DNA of 64,000 nucleotides from Betaproteobacteria bacterium (GTDB lineage Bacteria > Pseudomonadota > Gammaproteobacteria > Burkholderiales > Usitatibacteraceae). Location: contig JADJSD010000001.1 in the NCBI GenBank assembly GCA_016711875.1, positions 1,922,001-1,986,000 of the forward strand. Reading direction: 5' to 3'. Positions 53,460 through 63,357 of this stretch are shown piece after piece; the first letter of the stretch is position 1, and every line of letters starts with the position of its first letter. The translations under genes were made by a program, and so were the position numbers. Below the pieces are notes generated by a model, which made no database searches, had not been told where the DNA came from, and saw only the letters and a program-made list of their open reading frames with translations.

Positions 53460-55814
53460 ATGATCAATCTCGAGATCGACGGCAAGAGCGTCCAGGTCGA
53501 AAACGGCGCCACGGTGATGGAGGCGGCCAACAAGGCCGGCACCTTCGTCCCGCACTTCTGCTACCACAAGAAGCTTTCCATCGCGGCCAACTGCCGCATG
53601 TGCCTCGTGCAGGTCGAGAAGGCGCCCAAGCCCGTCCCGGCCTGCGCCACGCCCGCCACCGACGGCATGAAGGTCTGGACGCAGTCGGCGCAGGCCATCA
53701 CCGCCCAGAAGGGCGTGATGGAGTTCCTGCTGGTGAACCACCCGCTCGATTGCCCCATCTGCGACCAGGGCGGCGAATGCCAGCTGCAGGATCTCGCCGT
53801 GGGCTACGGCGCTTCCGCCTCGCGCTACCAGGAGGAAAAGCGCGTGGTGGTGAACAAGAACCTCGGGCCCCTCATCTCCACCGACATGACGCGCTGCATC
53901 CACTGCACGCGCTGCGTGCGGTTCGGGCAGGAGATCGCCGGCGTCATGGAGCTCGGCATGGCCGGGCGCGGCGAGCATTCCGAGATCCTCACCTTCGTGA
54001 GCCGCACGGTGGACTCCGAGCTCTCGGGCAACGTGATCGACCTGTGCCCGGTGGGCGCGCTCACGTCCAAGCCGTTCCGCTATTCGGCGCGCTCGTGGGA
54101 ACTCGCGCGCCGCAGGTCCGTGTCGCCGCACGACGGCCTGGGCTCCAACCTCGTCGTGCAGACCAAGCTCGAGCGCGTGATGCGCGTCCTGCCGTACGAG
54201 AACGACGCCATCAACGAATGCTGGCTCTCGGACCGCGACCGCTTCGCCTACGAGGGCCTCAACACGGAGGACCGGCTCACGCGCCCCATGGTCTGCAAGG
54301 ACGGCGCCTGGGTCGAGGTGGAGTGGAAAGAGGCGCTCGAGGCCGTCGCCAACGGGCTCAAGGACGTCGCCGCGAAGCACGGCCCCGCCGCGATCGGCGC
54401 GCTGGTCTCGCCCACGCTCACGCTCGAGGAGCTTCACCTCGCCGTGAAGCTCGCCGCGGGGCTGGGCACGCCGAACATCGACTATCACTTCCGCGCGCTC
54501 GATGCCCGCGCGAAGTTCGGGGGCGCCCCGTGGCTGGGCATGAAGATCGCCGAGGTGGGTGCGCTCGAATCCGTCCTGCTCGTGGGCGCCACGATCCGCA
54601 AGGAACAGCCCCTCCTCGCGCAGCGCCTGCGCCAGGGCGTGAAGAAGGGCCTCGCCGTGAACGTGCTGCACGTCGCGGACGACGACCTCCTCATGCCCGT
54701 GGCCCATCACCTCGTCGTGCGCCCCTCGCAACTCGCTGGCGCGCTCGCCTCGGTGGCCAAGGCGGCGGCCGAAATCGCCGGCAAGGCTCTCGAGGGCGAA
54801 GTGGCCGGCGCCTGCGCCGGCGTGACCGTCACCGACGAAGCCCGCGCCATCGCGAAGAGCCTCGCCGGCAAGGAGCGCGCGGCGGTGCTGCTCGGTGCCT
54901 ATGCCCAGCAGCACGCGGACTTCGGGCCCCTCGCCGCCATCGCGCAGGAGATCGCCCGACTCACCGGCGCCAAGCTCGGCTTCATCGCCCAGAACGCGAA
55001 CAGCGTCGGCGCGAAGCTCGCCGGCGCCGGCCCGAAGTCGGGCGGCCTCGACACGCGCGGCATGCTGCACGCCGGCCTCAAGGCCTTCCTCGTCGCCGGG
55101 TTCGAGCCGGAGCGCGACGCGGCCCTCGCCACCGAAGCCATCGCGGCGCTCTCGAAGGCCGAATTCGTCGTTGCCTTCAGCGCATGGCGATGCTGGGCGC
55201 CGGACTACGCGCACGTCATCCTGCCGATCGCGCCCTCGGCGGAGACGGCGGGCACCTTCGTGAACATGGAGGGCCGCGTGCAGTCCTTCCACGCCGTCGT
55301 GAAGCCGCAGGGGGAAGCGCGTCCGGGCTGGAAGGTGCTTCGCGTGATCGGCACGATGCTGGGGCTGCCCGGCTTCGAGGCCGAATCGATCGACGCCGTG
55401 CGCCGGGATATCGCGCCCGACCTGCAAGCCTGGGCGGAGCCGGGGCTCTCGAACGCCGTCGCGCCTTTCGCTTTCGCGTTGCCCGCCCCGGCCACCGGCC
55501 TCGAGCGCGTGGCCGAATGGTCCATCTACGGCACCGATCCCCAGGTGCGGCGCGCGCCGAGCCTGCAGAAGACCGCGGACGCGAAGGCGGCCTCCACGGT
55601 GCGCCTCAACGCCGCCACGGCCGCGGCCCGGGGCCTCGCCGCCGGCGATCGCGTCCTCGTGAAGCAAGGTGGTGGCGAAGCGACCCTTCCCGTGGCGATC
55701 GACGCCGCGCTGCCCGACGGCAGCGTGCGCGTGGCCCGTGGCACGCGCGAGTCCGCCGCATTGGGCGACGGCCCCTTGAGCCTCGAGAAGGTCCGCGCGG
55801 AGGAGGCGGCATGA
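53460..55814 (+). CDS. nuoG: NADH-quinone oxidoreductase subunit G
   Basis: This 784-residue 75-kDa subunit carries N1b, N5 and N4. The N-terminal plant-ferredoxin-like domain has the cysteines of PHFCYHKK and CRMCLV. The His-ligated N5 segment is NHPLDCPICDQGGEC, and N4 includes CIHCTRCVRF. A molybdopterin-oxidoreductase-like C-terminal domain follows. It starts 35 bases after nuoF and overlaps nuoH by ATGA. Confidence 0.96.
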   Translation: MINLEIDGKSVQVENGATVMEAANKAGTFVPHFCYHKKLSIAANCRMCLVQVEKAPKPVPACATPATDGMKVWTQSAQAITAQKGVMEFLLVNHPLDCPICDQGGECQLQDLAVGYGASASRYQEEKRVVVNKNLGPLISTDMTRCIHCTRCVRFGQEIAGVMELGMAGRGEHSEILTFVSRTVDSELSGNVIDLCPVGALTSKPFRYSARSWELARRRSVSPHDGLGSNLVVQTKLERVMRVLPYENDAINECWLSDRDRFAYEGLNTEDRLTRPMVCKDGAWVEVEWKEALEAVANGLKDVAAKHGPAAIGALVSPTLTLEELHLAVKLAAGLGTPNIDYHFRALDARAKFGGAPWLGMKIAEVGALESVLLVGATIRKEQPLLAQRLRQGVKKGLAVNVLHVADDDLLMPVAHHLVVRPSQLAGALASVAKAAAEIAGKALEGEVAGACAGVTVTDEARAIAKSLAGKERAAVLLGAYAQQHADFGPLAAIAQEIARLTGAKLGFIAQNANSVGAKLAGAGPKSGGLDTRGMLHAGLKAFLVAGFEPERDAALATEAIAALSKAEFVVAFSAWRCWAPDYAHVILPIAPSAETAGTFVNMEGRVQSFHAVVKPQGEARPGWKVLRVIGTMLGLPGFEAESIDAVRRDIAPDLQAWAEPGLSNAVAPFAFALPAPATGLERVAEWSIYGTDPQVRRAPSLQKTADAKAASTVRLNAATAAARGLAAGDRVLVKQGGGEATLPVAIDAALPDGSVRVARGTRESAALGDGPLSLEKVRAEEAA

Positions 55815-56908
55815 CCGAGCTCATCGCCGGCGCGCAGGGCGCGATCCAGGGCCTCTTCGGCCCGCAGTACGGCCCGTCGGCCTGGATCGTCACCAAGAGC
55901 CTCGTGGGCATCGTGATGGTGCTCGTGCCGCTGCTGCTCACCGTCCTCTACTACCAGCTCGTCGAGCGCTGGGTCATCGGCTGGATCCAGGTCCGCAAGG
56001 GCCCGAACCGCGTGGGCTGGTTCGGCCTGCTGCAGCCGATCGCGGACGCCGTGAAGCTCCTCATGAAGGAGCGCATCGTGCCCACGGGCGCGAGCAAGGG
56101 GCTTTTCCTCCTGGCGCCGATCATCGCCGTCGCGCCGGCCCTCGGCGTTTGGGCCGTGGTCCCCTTCGCGCCGGGCTGGGTCATCGCCAACGTGGACGCG
56201 GGCCTGCTCGTCGTCCTCGCCATGACCTCGATGGGCGTCTACGGCATCATCATCGCCGGCTGGGCGTCCAACTCGAAGTACGCGTTCCTGGGCGCCATGC
56301 GCTCGGCCGCGCAGGTGGTGGCCTACGAGATCGCCATGGGCTTCGCGCTCGTGGGCGCGCTCATGGCCGGGCAGAGCCTCAACCTCTCGGCGATCGTGGC
56401 GCGCCAGGGGGGCGCCTATGGCCTGCTCGAGTGGTTCTGGCTGCCGCTCTTCCCCTTCTTCCTGGTCTACCTCATCGCCGGCCTCGCGGAGACCAACCGC
56501 CACCCCTTCGACGTGGCCGAGGGCGAGAGCGAGCTGGTGGCGGGCTTCCACGTCGAGTACTCGGGCATGACCTTCGCGGTCTTCTTCCTGGCCGAGTACG
56601 CGAACATGATCCTGGTCTCCGTCCTCGCGAGCCTGCTCTTCCTGGGCGGCTGGATGTCGCCGTTCCCGGCCTCGTGGGGGTTCCTGGGCGCGGAGTCGAT
56701 CCTCTGGCTCCTCGCCAAGATCGCGGTCTTCATGTTCCTCTTCCTGTGGGTGCGTGCCTCCTTCCCGCGCTACCGCTACGACCAGATCATGCGGCTGGGC
56801 TGGAAGGTGTTCATCCCCATCACGATCGTCTGGATCGTGGTCACCGGCGTCATGATGCTCGAGCCCCTGGCGAGCACCCCGCCCTTCTCCATCTGGTTCG
56901 GGAAATAA
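55811..56908 (+). CDS. nuoH: NADH-quinone oxidoreductase subunit H
   Basis: This 365-residue membrane subunit has eight to nine helices and forms the quinone-chamber entrance with NuoB, NuoD and NuoA. RKGPNRVGWFGLLQPIAD and the acidic cytoplasmic loop ETNRHPFDVAEGESELV are signatures. The ATG at 55811 overlaps the nuoG stop. Confidence 0.97.
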   Translation: MTELIAGAQGAIQGLFGPQYGPSAWIVTKSLVGIVMVLVPLLLTVLYYQLVERWVIGWIQVRKGPNRVGWFGLLQPIADAVKLLMKERIVPTGASKGLFLLAPIIAVAPALGVWAVVPFAPGWVIANVDAGLLVVLAMTSMGVYGIIIAGWASNSKYAFLGAMRSAAQVVAYEIAMGFALVGALMAGQSLNLSAIVARQGGAYGLLEWFWLPLFPFFLVYLIAGLAETNRHPFDVAEGESELVAGFHVEYSGMTFAVFFLAEYANMILVSVLASLLFLGGWMSPFPASWGFLGAESILWLLAKIAVFMFLFLWVRASFPRYRYDQIMRLGWKVFIPITIVWIVVTGVMMLEPLASTPPFSIWFGK

Positions 56909-56912
56909 GGCC

Positions 56913-57404
56913 ATGTGGAACCGCGCGAAGGAAATCGCCTCATCCCTGATGCTCACCGAGCTGCTGAAGGGCATGAGCCTCACGGGCCGCTTCCTCTTCG
57001 CCCGCAAGATCACGGTGCAGTTCCCCGAGGAGAAGACGCCCCAGAGCCCGCGCTTCCGGGGCCTGCACGCGCTGCGCCGCTATCCCAACGGCGAGGAGCG
57101 CTGCATCGCCTGCAAGCTGTGCGAGGCGGTCTGCCCCGCGTTGGCGATCACCATCGAAAGCGACGAGCGCCAGGACGGCACGCGCCGCACCACGCGCTAC
57201 GACATCGACCTCACCAAGTGCATCTTCTGCGGCTTCTGCGAGGAGAGCTGCCCGGTGGACTCGATCGTCGAGACCCGCATCCTCGAGTACCACGGCGAAG
57301 CCCGGGGCGACCTCTACTACACGAAGCCCATGCTGCTCGCGATCGGCGACCGCTACGAGGACCAGCTCGCGGCCGACCGGGCCGAGGACGCGCGGTACCG
57401 CTAG
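56913..57404 (+). CDS. nuoI: NADH-quinone oxidoreductase subunit I
   Basis: This 163-residue 8Fe ferredoxin-type subunit has clusters N6a and N6b in CIACKLCEAVCPALAI and CIFCGFCEESCPVDSI. It passes electrons from NuoG to NuoB. It starts 4 bases after nuoH. Confidence 0.97.
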   Translation: MWNRAKEIASSLMLTELLKGMSLTGRFLFARKITVQFPEEKTPQSPRFRGLHALRRYPNGEERCIACKLCEAVCPALAITIESDERQDGTRRTTRYDIDLTKCIFCGFCEESCPVDSIVETRILEYHGEARGDLYYTKPMLLAIGDRYEDQLAADRAEDARYR

Positions 57405-57418
57405 CGCATGCCTACCCC

Positions 57419-58051
57419 ATGAACCTTCCGCTCATCGCCTTCTACGCCTTCGCCGCGATCCTGCTCTTCGCGGCCCTGCGCGTGATCACCGCCAGGAACC
57501 CCGTGCACGCGGCCCTGTGGCTCGTGCTCGCGTTCTTCACCGCTGCCGCCACGTGGCTGCTGCTCTACGCCGAGTTCCTCGCGATCACCCTCGTCCTCGT
57601 CTACGTGGGCGCGGTGATGGTGCTCTTCCTCTTCGTCGTGATGATGCTCGACATCAACTTCGACAAGCTGCGCGAGGGCTTCTGGGGCCACGTGCCGCTC
57701 GCCGCGATCGTGGGTGCGCTCATGGCCTTCGAGATGGTGCTCGTGGTGGGCTCGCGCGAATTCGGAGGCGATTCGGTCGCCTCGCCCGGCGCGCCTCCCC
57801 CCGGCCACTCCAACACCAAGGAGCTGGGCCGCCTCATCTATACGGACTACGTGTTTCCGTTCGAGCTTGCCGCCGTCGTGCTGCTGGTGGCCATCGTCGC
57901 CGCCATCGCGCTCACGCTGCGCCAGCGCAAGGAGTCGCGCTACCAGGACCCGACGGAGCAGCTCGCGGCCACCCGCGCCGGGCGCCTGAAGATCGTGAAG
58001 ATGGCGGCCGAGCGCGAGCCGCCGGCCACGCCCCCGGAGGCCGGCGCATGA
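57419..58051 (+). CDS. nuoJ: NADH-quinone oxidoreductase subunit J
   Basis: This 210-residue membrane subunit has five helices. The conserved third helix LVLVYVGAVMVLFLFVVMML carries the pi-bulge region. A cytoplasmic tail of about 40 residues follows the last helix. It overlaps nuoK by ATGA. Confidence 0.95.
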   Translation: MNLPLIAFYAFAAILLFAALRVITARNPVHAALWLVLAFFTAAATWLLLYAEFLAITLVLVYVGAVMVLFLFVVMMLDINFDKLREGFWGHVPLAAIVGALMAFEMVLVVGSREFGGDSVASPGAPPPGHSNTKELGRLIYTDYVFPFELAAVVLLVAIVAAIALTLRQRKESRYQDPTEQLAATRAGRLKIVKMAAEREPPATPPEAGA

Positions 58052-58353
58052 TCCCGCTGAACCATTTCCTCGTGCTGGGGGCGCTCCTTTTCGCGATCGG
58101 CGTCGCGGGCATCTTCCTCAACCGCAAGAACCTCATCGTGATCCTCATGGCGATCGAGCTGATGCTGCTCGCCGTGAACATGAACTTCATCGCCTTCTCG
58201 CACTTCCTTGCCGATCCGGGCGGGCAGGTGTTCGTGTTCTTCATCCTCACGGTGGCGGCGGCCGAGTCGGCGATCGGCCTGGCGATCCTCGTGACGCTTT
58301 TCCGAAACCTCAAGTCCATCAACGTGGACGACCTCGGCAGCCTCAAGGGCTGA
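58048..58353 (+). CDS. nuoK: NADH-quinone oxidoreductase subunit K
   Basis: This 101-residue MnhC-like membrane subunit has three helices. The conserved glutamates for proton transfer are in LMAIELMLLAVNMNF and VAAAESAIGLAI. It starts inside the nuoJ stop and is followed by nuoL after 27 bases. Confidence 0.97.
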   Translation: MIPLNHFLVLGALLFAIGVAGIFLNRKNLIVILMAIELMLLAVNMNFIAFSHFLADPGGQVFVFFILTVAAAESAIGLAILVTLFRNLKSINVDDLGSLKG

Positions 58354-58380
58354 CGACACCGGACGACGACAAGAAAAACG

Positions 58381-60408
58381 ATGGACCTGTACACGCTCTG
58401 CCTCGTCGCTGCCTTCGCCCCCCTCGCGGGCGCGGCCGCCGCCGGCTTTCTCGGCTGGAAACTGGGCCGCACCTTCGCCCACACGGTCACGATCCTCTCG
58501 GTCGCCGTCTCGCTGGCGGCCTCCCTCGTCATATTCGGCAAGGTCGCCGACGGCGCCACGCTCGACCAGACGGTCTACACCTGGATGACGGGCGAGAACT
58601 GGCGCCTGCAGGTGGGCTTCCTCATCGACCGGCTCACCGTGACGATGATGGTGGTGGTCACCTTCGTCTCGCTCATGGTGCACGTCTACACCATCGGCTA
58701 CATGGCGGACGACCCGGGCTACCAGCGCTTCTTCGCCTACATCTCGCTCTTCACCTTCTCGATGATGATGCTGGTGATGGCGAACAACTTCGTCCAGCTC
58801 TTCTTCGGGTGGGAGGCGGTGGGCCTCGTGTCCTACCTGCTCATCGGCTTCTGGTTCAAGCGGCCGACGGCGGTGTACGCGAACCTCAAGGCCTTCCTCG
58901 TGAACCGCGTGGGCGACTTCGGGTTCCTGCTGGGCATCGGCTTCGTCTTCGCCGCCTTCGGCACGCTCGACTACGCGCCGGTCTTCCAGGCCGCCCCGCG
59001 CTACGCGCAGATGCTGGTGGAGATCGTCCCGGGCAGCGAGTGGTCGCTCGTCACGGTGATCTGCATCGGCCTGTTCATCGGCGCCATGGGCAAGAGCGCG
59101 CAGTTCCCGCTGCACGTGTGGCTGCCGGATTCGATGGAAGGCCCCACGCCGATCTCCGCGCTCATCCACGCGGCGACGATGGTGACGGCCGGCATCTTCA
59201 TGGTCTCGCGCATGTCGCCGCTCTTCGAGATGTCGCAGGCGGCGCTCTCGTTCGTGATCGTGATCGGCGCCATCACCGCCTTCTTCATGGCCCTCATCGC
59301 GATCGTGCAGACGGACATCAAGCGCGTGGTGGCCTACTCGACCCTTTCGCAGCTGGGCTACATGACGATGGCGCTGGGCGCCTCGGCCTACTCGGCGGCC
59401 ATCTTCCACCTCATGACGCACGCCTTCTTCAAGGCGGTGCTGTTCCTGGGCGCGGGCTCGGTCATCATCGCGCTGCACCATGAGCAGGACATGCGCAAGA
59501 TGGGCGGGCTTCGCAAGTACATGCCCATCACCTACGCCACGGTGCTCATCGGGGCGCTCGCCAACGCGGGCCTGCCGCCTTTCGCGGGCTTCTTCTCCAA
59601 GGATTCCATCATCGAGGCGCTGCACCTGTCGGCCACTCCCGGCGCCGGGTTCGCCTACGCCCTCGCGCTCGCCGGGGTCTTCGTGGGCGGTCTCTATTCC
59701 TTCCGCCTCGTCTTCTTCGCCTTTCACGGCAAGGAGCGATTCGCGGAGGGCGGTCACGGGCACGATGAACACGCGGCCGGCCACGACGATCATTCGTCCG
59801 GAAAGGCGGTCGCCTCCGGCGACTCGCACGGCCACGCGCCCCACGAGACCCCCTGGGTCGTCACGCTGCCGCTCATCCTCCTGGCCATTCCGTCGGTGTT
59901 CATCGGCTGGTTCGCGATCGGGCCGATGCTCTACGGCGACTGGTTCGGCAAGGCCATCGTGCCCACCGCCACGCTCGCGGAGATGGCGAAGCACTTCCAC
60001 GGCGCGGGCGCCATGGTGGTGCACGCCTTCACCTCGCTGCCCTTCTGGCTGGCGCTGGGCGGCGCGGCAACGGCCTGGTACCTCTACATCGTCCGCCCGG
60101 ACCTGCCGGCGATCATCAAGGCGAAGTCCGGCTTCCTCGCCACCCTCCTCGAACGCAAGTACTACTTCGACGAGTTCAACGACTGGTTCTTCGCCGGCGG
60201 CGCCCGCAAGCTCGGCCACGGGCTCTGGCTGTGGGGCGATCGCACGATCATCGACGGGATCATGGTGAACGGCACGGCGAAGGCCATCGGCTGGTTCGCC
60301 GGCGTCGCCCGGCGCACGCAGACCGGCTTCGTTTACCACTACGCGTTCACGATGATCATCGGCGTCTTCGGCTTGCTCACCTGGATGTTCTGGCGGGCGG
60401 GGGGCTGA
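58381..60408 (+). CDS. nuoL: NADH-quinone oxidoreductase subunit L
   Basis: This 675-residue antiporter-like subunit is the distal proton pump, with the long lateral helix at the C-terminus. HVWLPDSMEGPTPISALIHAATMVTAG is in the core helices with the key lysines nearby, and FFGWEAVGLVSYLL is another signature. A His/Asp-rich insert (about residues 457-490) lies in a loop after FHGKERF. It is the largest of the three antiporter-like subunits here. Confidence 0.97.
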   Translation: MDLYTLCLVAAFAPLAGAAAAGFLGWKLGRTFAHTVTILSVAVSLAASLVIFGKVADGATLDQTVYTWMTGENWRLQVGFLIDRLTVTMMVVVTFVSLMVHVYTIGYMADDPGYQRFFAYISLFTFSMMMLVMANNFVQLFFGWEAVGLVSYLLIGFWFKRPTAVYANLKAFLVNRVGDFGFLLGIGFVFAAFGTLDYAPVFQAAPRYAQMLVEIVPGSEWSLVTVICIGLFIGAMGKSAQFPLHVWLPDSMEGPTPISALIHAATMVTAGIFMVSRMSPLFEMSQAALSFVIVIGAITAFFMALIAIVQTDIKRVVAYSTLSQLGYMTMALGASAYSAAIFHLMTHAFFKAVLFLGAGSVIIALHHEQDMRKMGGLRKYMPITYATVLIGALANAGLPPFAGFFSKDSIIEALHLSATPGAGFAYALALAGVFVGGLYSFRLVFFAFHGKERFAEGGHGHDEHAAGHDDHSSGKAVASGDSHGHAPHETPWVVTLPLILLAIPSVFIGWFAIGPMLYGDWFGKAIVPTATLAEMAKHFHGAGAMVVHAFTSLPFWLALGGAATAWYLYIVRPDLPAIIKAKSGFLATLLERKYYFDEFNDWFFAGGARKLGHGLWLWGDRTIIDGIMVNGTAKAIGWFAGVARRTQTGFVYHYAFTMIIGVFGLLTWMFWRAGG

Positions 60409-60413
60409 AGGCG

Positions 60414-61895
60414 ATGACCGGCATGACGATTTCGCTGGCCATCTGGGTGCCGATCGCCTTCGGCGTGGCGGTGCTCGCCGTCGGCAACGACCGCAACCCG
60501 GCGCTCGGCCGCTGGACGGCCCTGGCCGGCTCGATCCTCGGCTTCCTCGCGTGCGTGCCGCTCTGGACGGGCTTCGACCTGAAGAGCGCCGGCATGCAGT
60601 TCGAGGAGATGGCGCCCTGGATCGCCCGATTCAACGTCAACTACCACCTGGGCGTGGACGGCATCTCGATGCCGCTCATCCTCCTGAACAGCTTCATGAC
60701 GATCCTGGTCGTCGTGGCGCACTGGGAAGTGATCACCGAGAAGGTCTCGCAGTACCTCGCGGCCTTCCTCGTGATGTCCGGGCTCATCAACGGCACCTTC
60801 GCCGCCCTGGACGCGATCCTCTTCTACGTCTTCTTCGAGGCGATGCTGATCCCGATGTTCCTCATCATCGGGGTGTGGGGCGGGCCCAACCGCGTATACG
60901 CCGCGGTGAAGTTCTTCCTCTACACGCTGCTCGGCTCCCTGCTGATGCTCGCCGCGTTCATCTACCTCTACTGGCAGACGAACGGCAGCTTCGAGATCCT
61001 GGACTACCACAAGGTGCCGCTCGGGATCACGGCGCAGGTGCTCGTGTTCCTCGCCATGTTCATGTCCTTCGCGGTGAAGGTGCCGATGTGGCCGGTGCAC
61101 ACGTGGCTGCCGGACGCGCACGTCGAGGCACCCACGGGCGGCTCGGTGATCCTCGCGGCCATCACCCTCAAGATCGGCGGCTACGGGTTCCTGCGCTTCA
61201 ACATGCCCATCGCGCCGGACGCCTCGCACGCGCTCTCGGGCTTCATGATCGCGCTCTCGCTCGTGGCCGTGGTGTACATCGGCCTCGTGGCGCTCGCGCA
61301 ATCGGACATGAAGAAGCTCATCGCCTACTCGTCGATCTCGCACATGGGCTTCGTCACGCTCGGCTTCTTCCTCTTCAACGGCGACGGCGTCCTGGGCGGC
61401 CTGATCCAGATGGTCTCCCACGGCTTCATCTCCGCGGCGATGTTCCTGTGCGTGGGGGTGCTCTACGACCGCATGCACTCGCGCCAGATATCGGACTACG
61501 GCGGGGTGGCCAATACCATGCCGGTCTTCGCGGCCTTCTTCGTGCTCTTCGCCATGGCCAACTCGGGGTTGCCGGCGACCAGCGGCTTCATCGGGGAGTT
61601 CATGGTCGTGATGGGCGCCATCAAGGTGAACTTCTGGTACGCGTTCCTCGCGGGCACCACGCTCGTCTTCGGCGCGGCCTACACGCTCTGGATGGTGAAG
61701 CGCGTGCTCTACGGCGAGGTCGCCAACGAGCACGTCGCCGCGCTCAAGGACGTGGGCCGGCGCGAGCTCGTGTTCCTCGTCCTTCTGGCCGTTTGCGTGC
61801 TCGCGCTGGGCGTGTATCCGAAGCCCCTGGCGGACGTGATGAACCCGACGATCCAGCAGCTCCTCGCGCACATCGCCGAGTCCAAGCTCCAATGA
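60414..61895 (+). CDS. nuoM: NADH-quinone oxidoreductase subunit M
   Basis: This 493-residue antiporter-like subunit has fourteen helices. The essential Glu is in VFFEAMLIPMFL, and MWPVHTWLPDAHVEAPTGGSV covers the second proton channel. The ATG at 60414 is chosen because it lies 5 bases after the nuoL stop. It overlaps nuoN by ATGA. Confidence 0.97.
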   Translation: MTGMTISLAIWVPIAFGVAVLAVGNDRNPALGRWTALAGSILGFLACVPLWTGFDLKSAGMQFEEMAPWIARFNVNYHLGVDGISMPLILLNSFMTILVVVAHWEVITEKVSQYLAAFLVMSGLINGTFAALDAILFYVFFEAMLIPMFLIIGVWGGPNRVYAAVKFFLYTLLGSLLMLAAFIYLYWQTNGSFEILDYHKVPLGITAQVLVFLAMFMSFAVKVPMWPVHTWLPDAHVEAPTGGSVILAAITLKIGGYGFLRFNMPIAPDASHALSGFMIALSLVAVVYIGLVALAQSDMKKLIAYSSISHMGFVTLGFFLFNGDGVLGGLIQMVSHGFISAAMFLCVGVLYDRMHSRQISDYGGVANTMPVFAAFFVLFAMANSGLPATSGFIGEFMVVMGAIKVNFWYAFLAGTTLVFGAAYTLWMVKRVLYGEVANEHVAALKDVGRRELVFLVLLAVCVLALGVYPKPLADVMNPTIQQLLAHIAESKLQ

Positions 61896-63349
61896 ACACC
61901 GCCACCTTCTCCCTCGCGACGCTCGCCCCGGCCATCCCGGAGATCGTCCTGCTCGCGCTCGCCTGCACGCTCCTGCTCGTGGATCTCTTCCTCGCCGAGC
62001 GCGACCGCCACGTCACGTACTGGCTCGGCATCGTGGCGCTCCTGGGGGTGGCCGTGCTCGCGGCCCTCACCATCGGCCGGCCGACCGCGGTCACCTTCCA
62101 GGGCATGTTCGTCTCGGACATGATGTCCCAGGTGCTCAAGGTGGCGCTCCTGGCGAGCGTCGCCATCACGCTCCTCTACAGCCGGGAATACCTCGAGGCC
62201 CGGGGCCTCCTCGCCGGCGAGTTCGTGAGCCTGTCGCTCTTCGCCTCGCTCGGGATGCTGGTGATGGTCTCGGCCAACCACTTCCTCACGCTCTACCTGG
62301 GCCTGGAGCTCCTCGCGCTCTCCCTCTATGCGCTGGTCGCCCTGCAAAGGGACAGCGTCGTGTCGACCGAGGCCGCCATGAAGTACTTCGTGCTGGGTGC
62401 GCTCGCCTCCGGCATGCTGCTCTACGGCCTGTCGATGCTCTACGGTGCCACGGGCTCGCTGGAACTCAACCGGGTCGCCCTCGCGCTCTCGCATTCGCAG
62501 GCCAATCCGACCCTCGCGGCCTTCGGGCTCGTGTTCGTGGTGGCCGGTCTCGCGTTCAAGCTGGGCGCGGTTCCCTTCCACATGTGGGTCCCGGACGTCT
62601 ACCAGGGGGCCTACACGCCGGCGACCCTCCTCATCGGCGCCGCACCGAAGATCGCCGCCTTCGCCTTCGTCATGCGCCTGCTCGCGCACGGGCTGGGAGG
62701 GCTCGCGGCGGACTGGAGCGTGATGCTCGCCATCCTCGCGGCCGCATCGCTCGCGGTCGGCAACCTGCTCGCCATCGCGCAGACCAACCTGAAGCGCATG
62801 CTGGCGTACTCCACGATCTCGCACATGGGGTTCCTGCTCCTGGGCATCCTCTCGGGCTCGGACAACGGCTACTCGTCGGCCATGTTCTACGTCATCACCT
62901 ACGCGCTGATGACGCTCGCGTCCTTCGGGATGATCCTGCTGCTCTCCCGCGCCGGCTTCGAGGCGGAGAACCTCGAGGATTTCCGCGGTCTCAACAAGCG
63001 CTCGAAGTGGTTCGCCTTCGTGATGCTCGTGGTGATGTTCTCGCTGGCGGGCATCCCGCCGGCCGTCGGGTTCCTCGCGAAGCTCGCGGTGCTGCAGGCG
63101 GCCCTGGAGGCCGGCTGGACGTGGCTCGTCGTCTTCGCCGTGCTGATGAGCGTGATCGGCGCCTTCTACTACCTGCGCGTGGTGAAGCTCATGTACATGG
63201 ACGAGCCCGTCGGGGGCGAACCGCCGGTTGCCGGCCGTGCCGACATGCGCGTCGTGCTCTCGGCCAACGCGCTCGCCGTGCTCCTGCTGGGCATCGTGCC
63301 CGCGCCGCTCATGGACCTGTGCGCGCGGGCGATCACCGCCTCGCTCTGA
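61892..63349 (+). CDS. nuoN: NADH-quinone oxidoreductase subunit N
   Basis: This 485-residue antiporter-like subunit completes complex I. LYLGLELLALSLYALVAL carries the key glutamate and FHMWVPDVYQGAYTPAT the broken-helix segment. ISHMGFLLLGI is shared with NuoM. It is the last nuo gene; a NUDIX gene follows 8 bases after it. Confidence 0.97.
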   Translation: MNTATFSLATLAPAIPEIVLLALACTLLLVDLFLAERDRHVTYWLGIVALLGVAVLAALTIGRPTAVTFQGMFVSDMMSQVLKVALLASVAITLLYSREYLEARGLLAGEFVSLSLFASLGMLVMVSANHFLTLYLGLELLALSLYALVALQRDSVVSTEAAMKYFVLGALASGMLLYGLSMLYGATGSLELNRVALALSHSQANPTLAAFGLVFVVAGLAFKLGAVPFHMWVPDVYQGAYTPATLLIGAAPKIAAFAFVMRLLAHGLGGLAADWSVMLAILAAASLAVGNLLAIAQTNLKRMLAYSTISHMGFLLLGILSGSDNGYSSAMFYVITYALMTLASFGMILLLSRAGFEAENLEDFRGLNKRSKWFAFVMLVVMFSLAGIPPAVGFLAKLAVLQAALEAGWTWLVVFAVLMSVIGAFYYLRVVKLMYMDEPVGGEPPVAGRADMRVVLSANALAVLLLGIVPAPLMDLCARAITASL

Positions 63350-63357
63350 TTCCCGAC

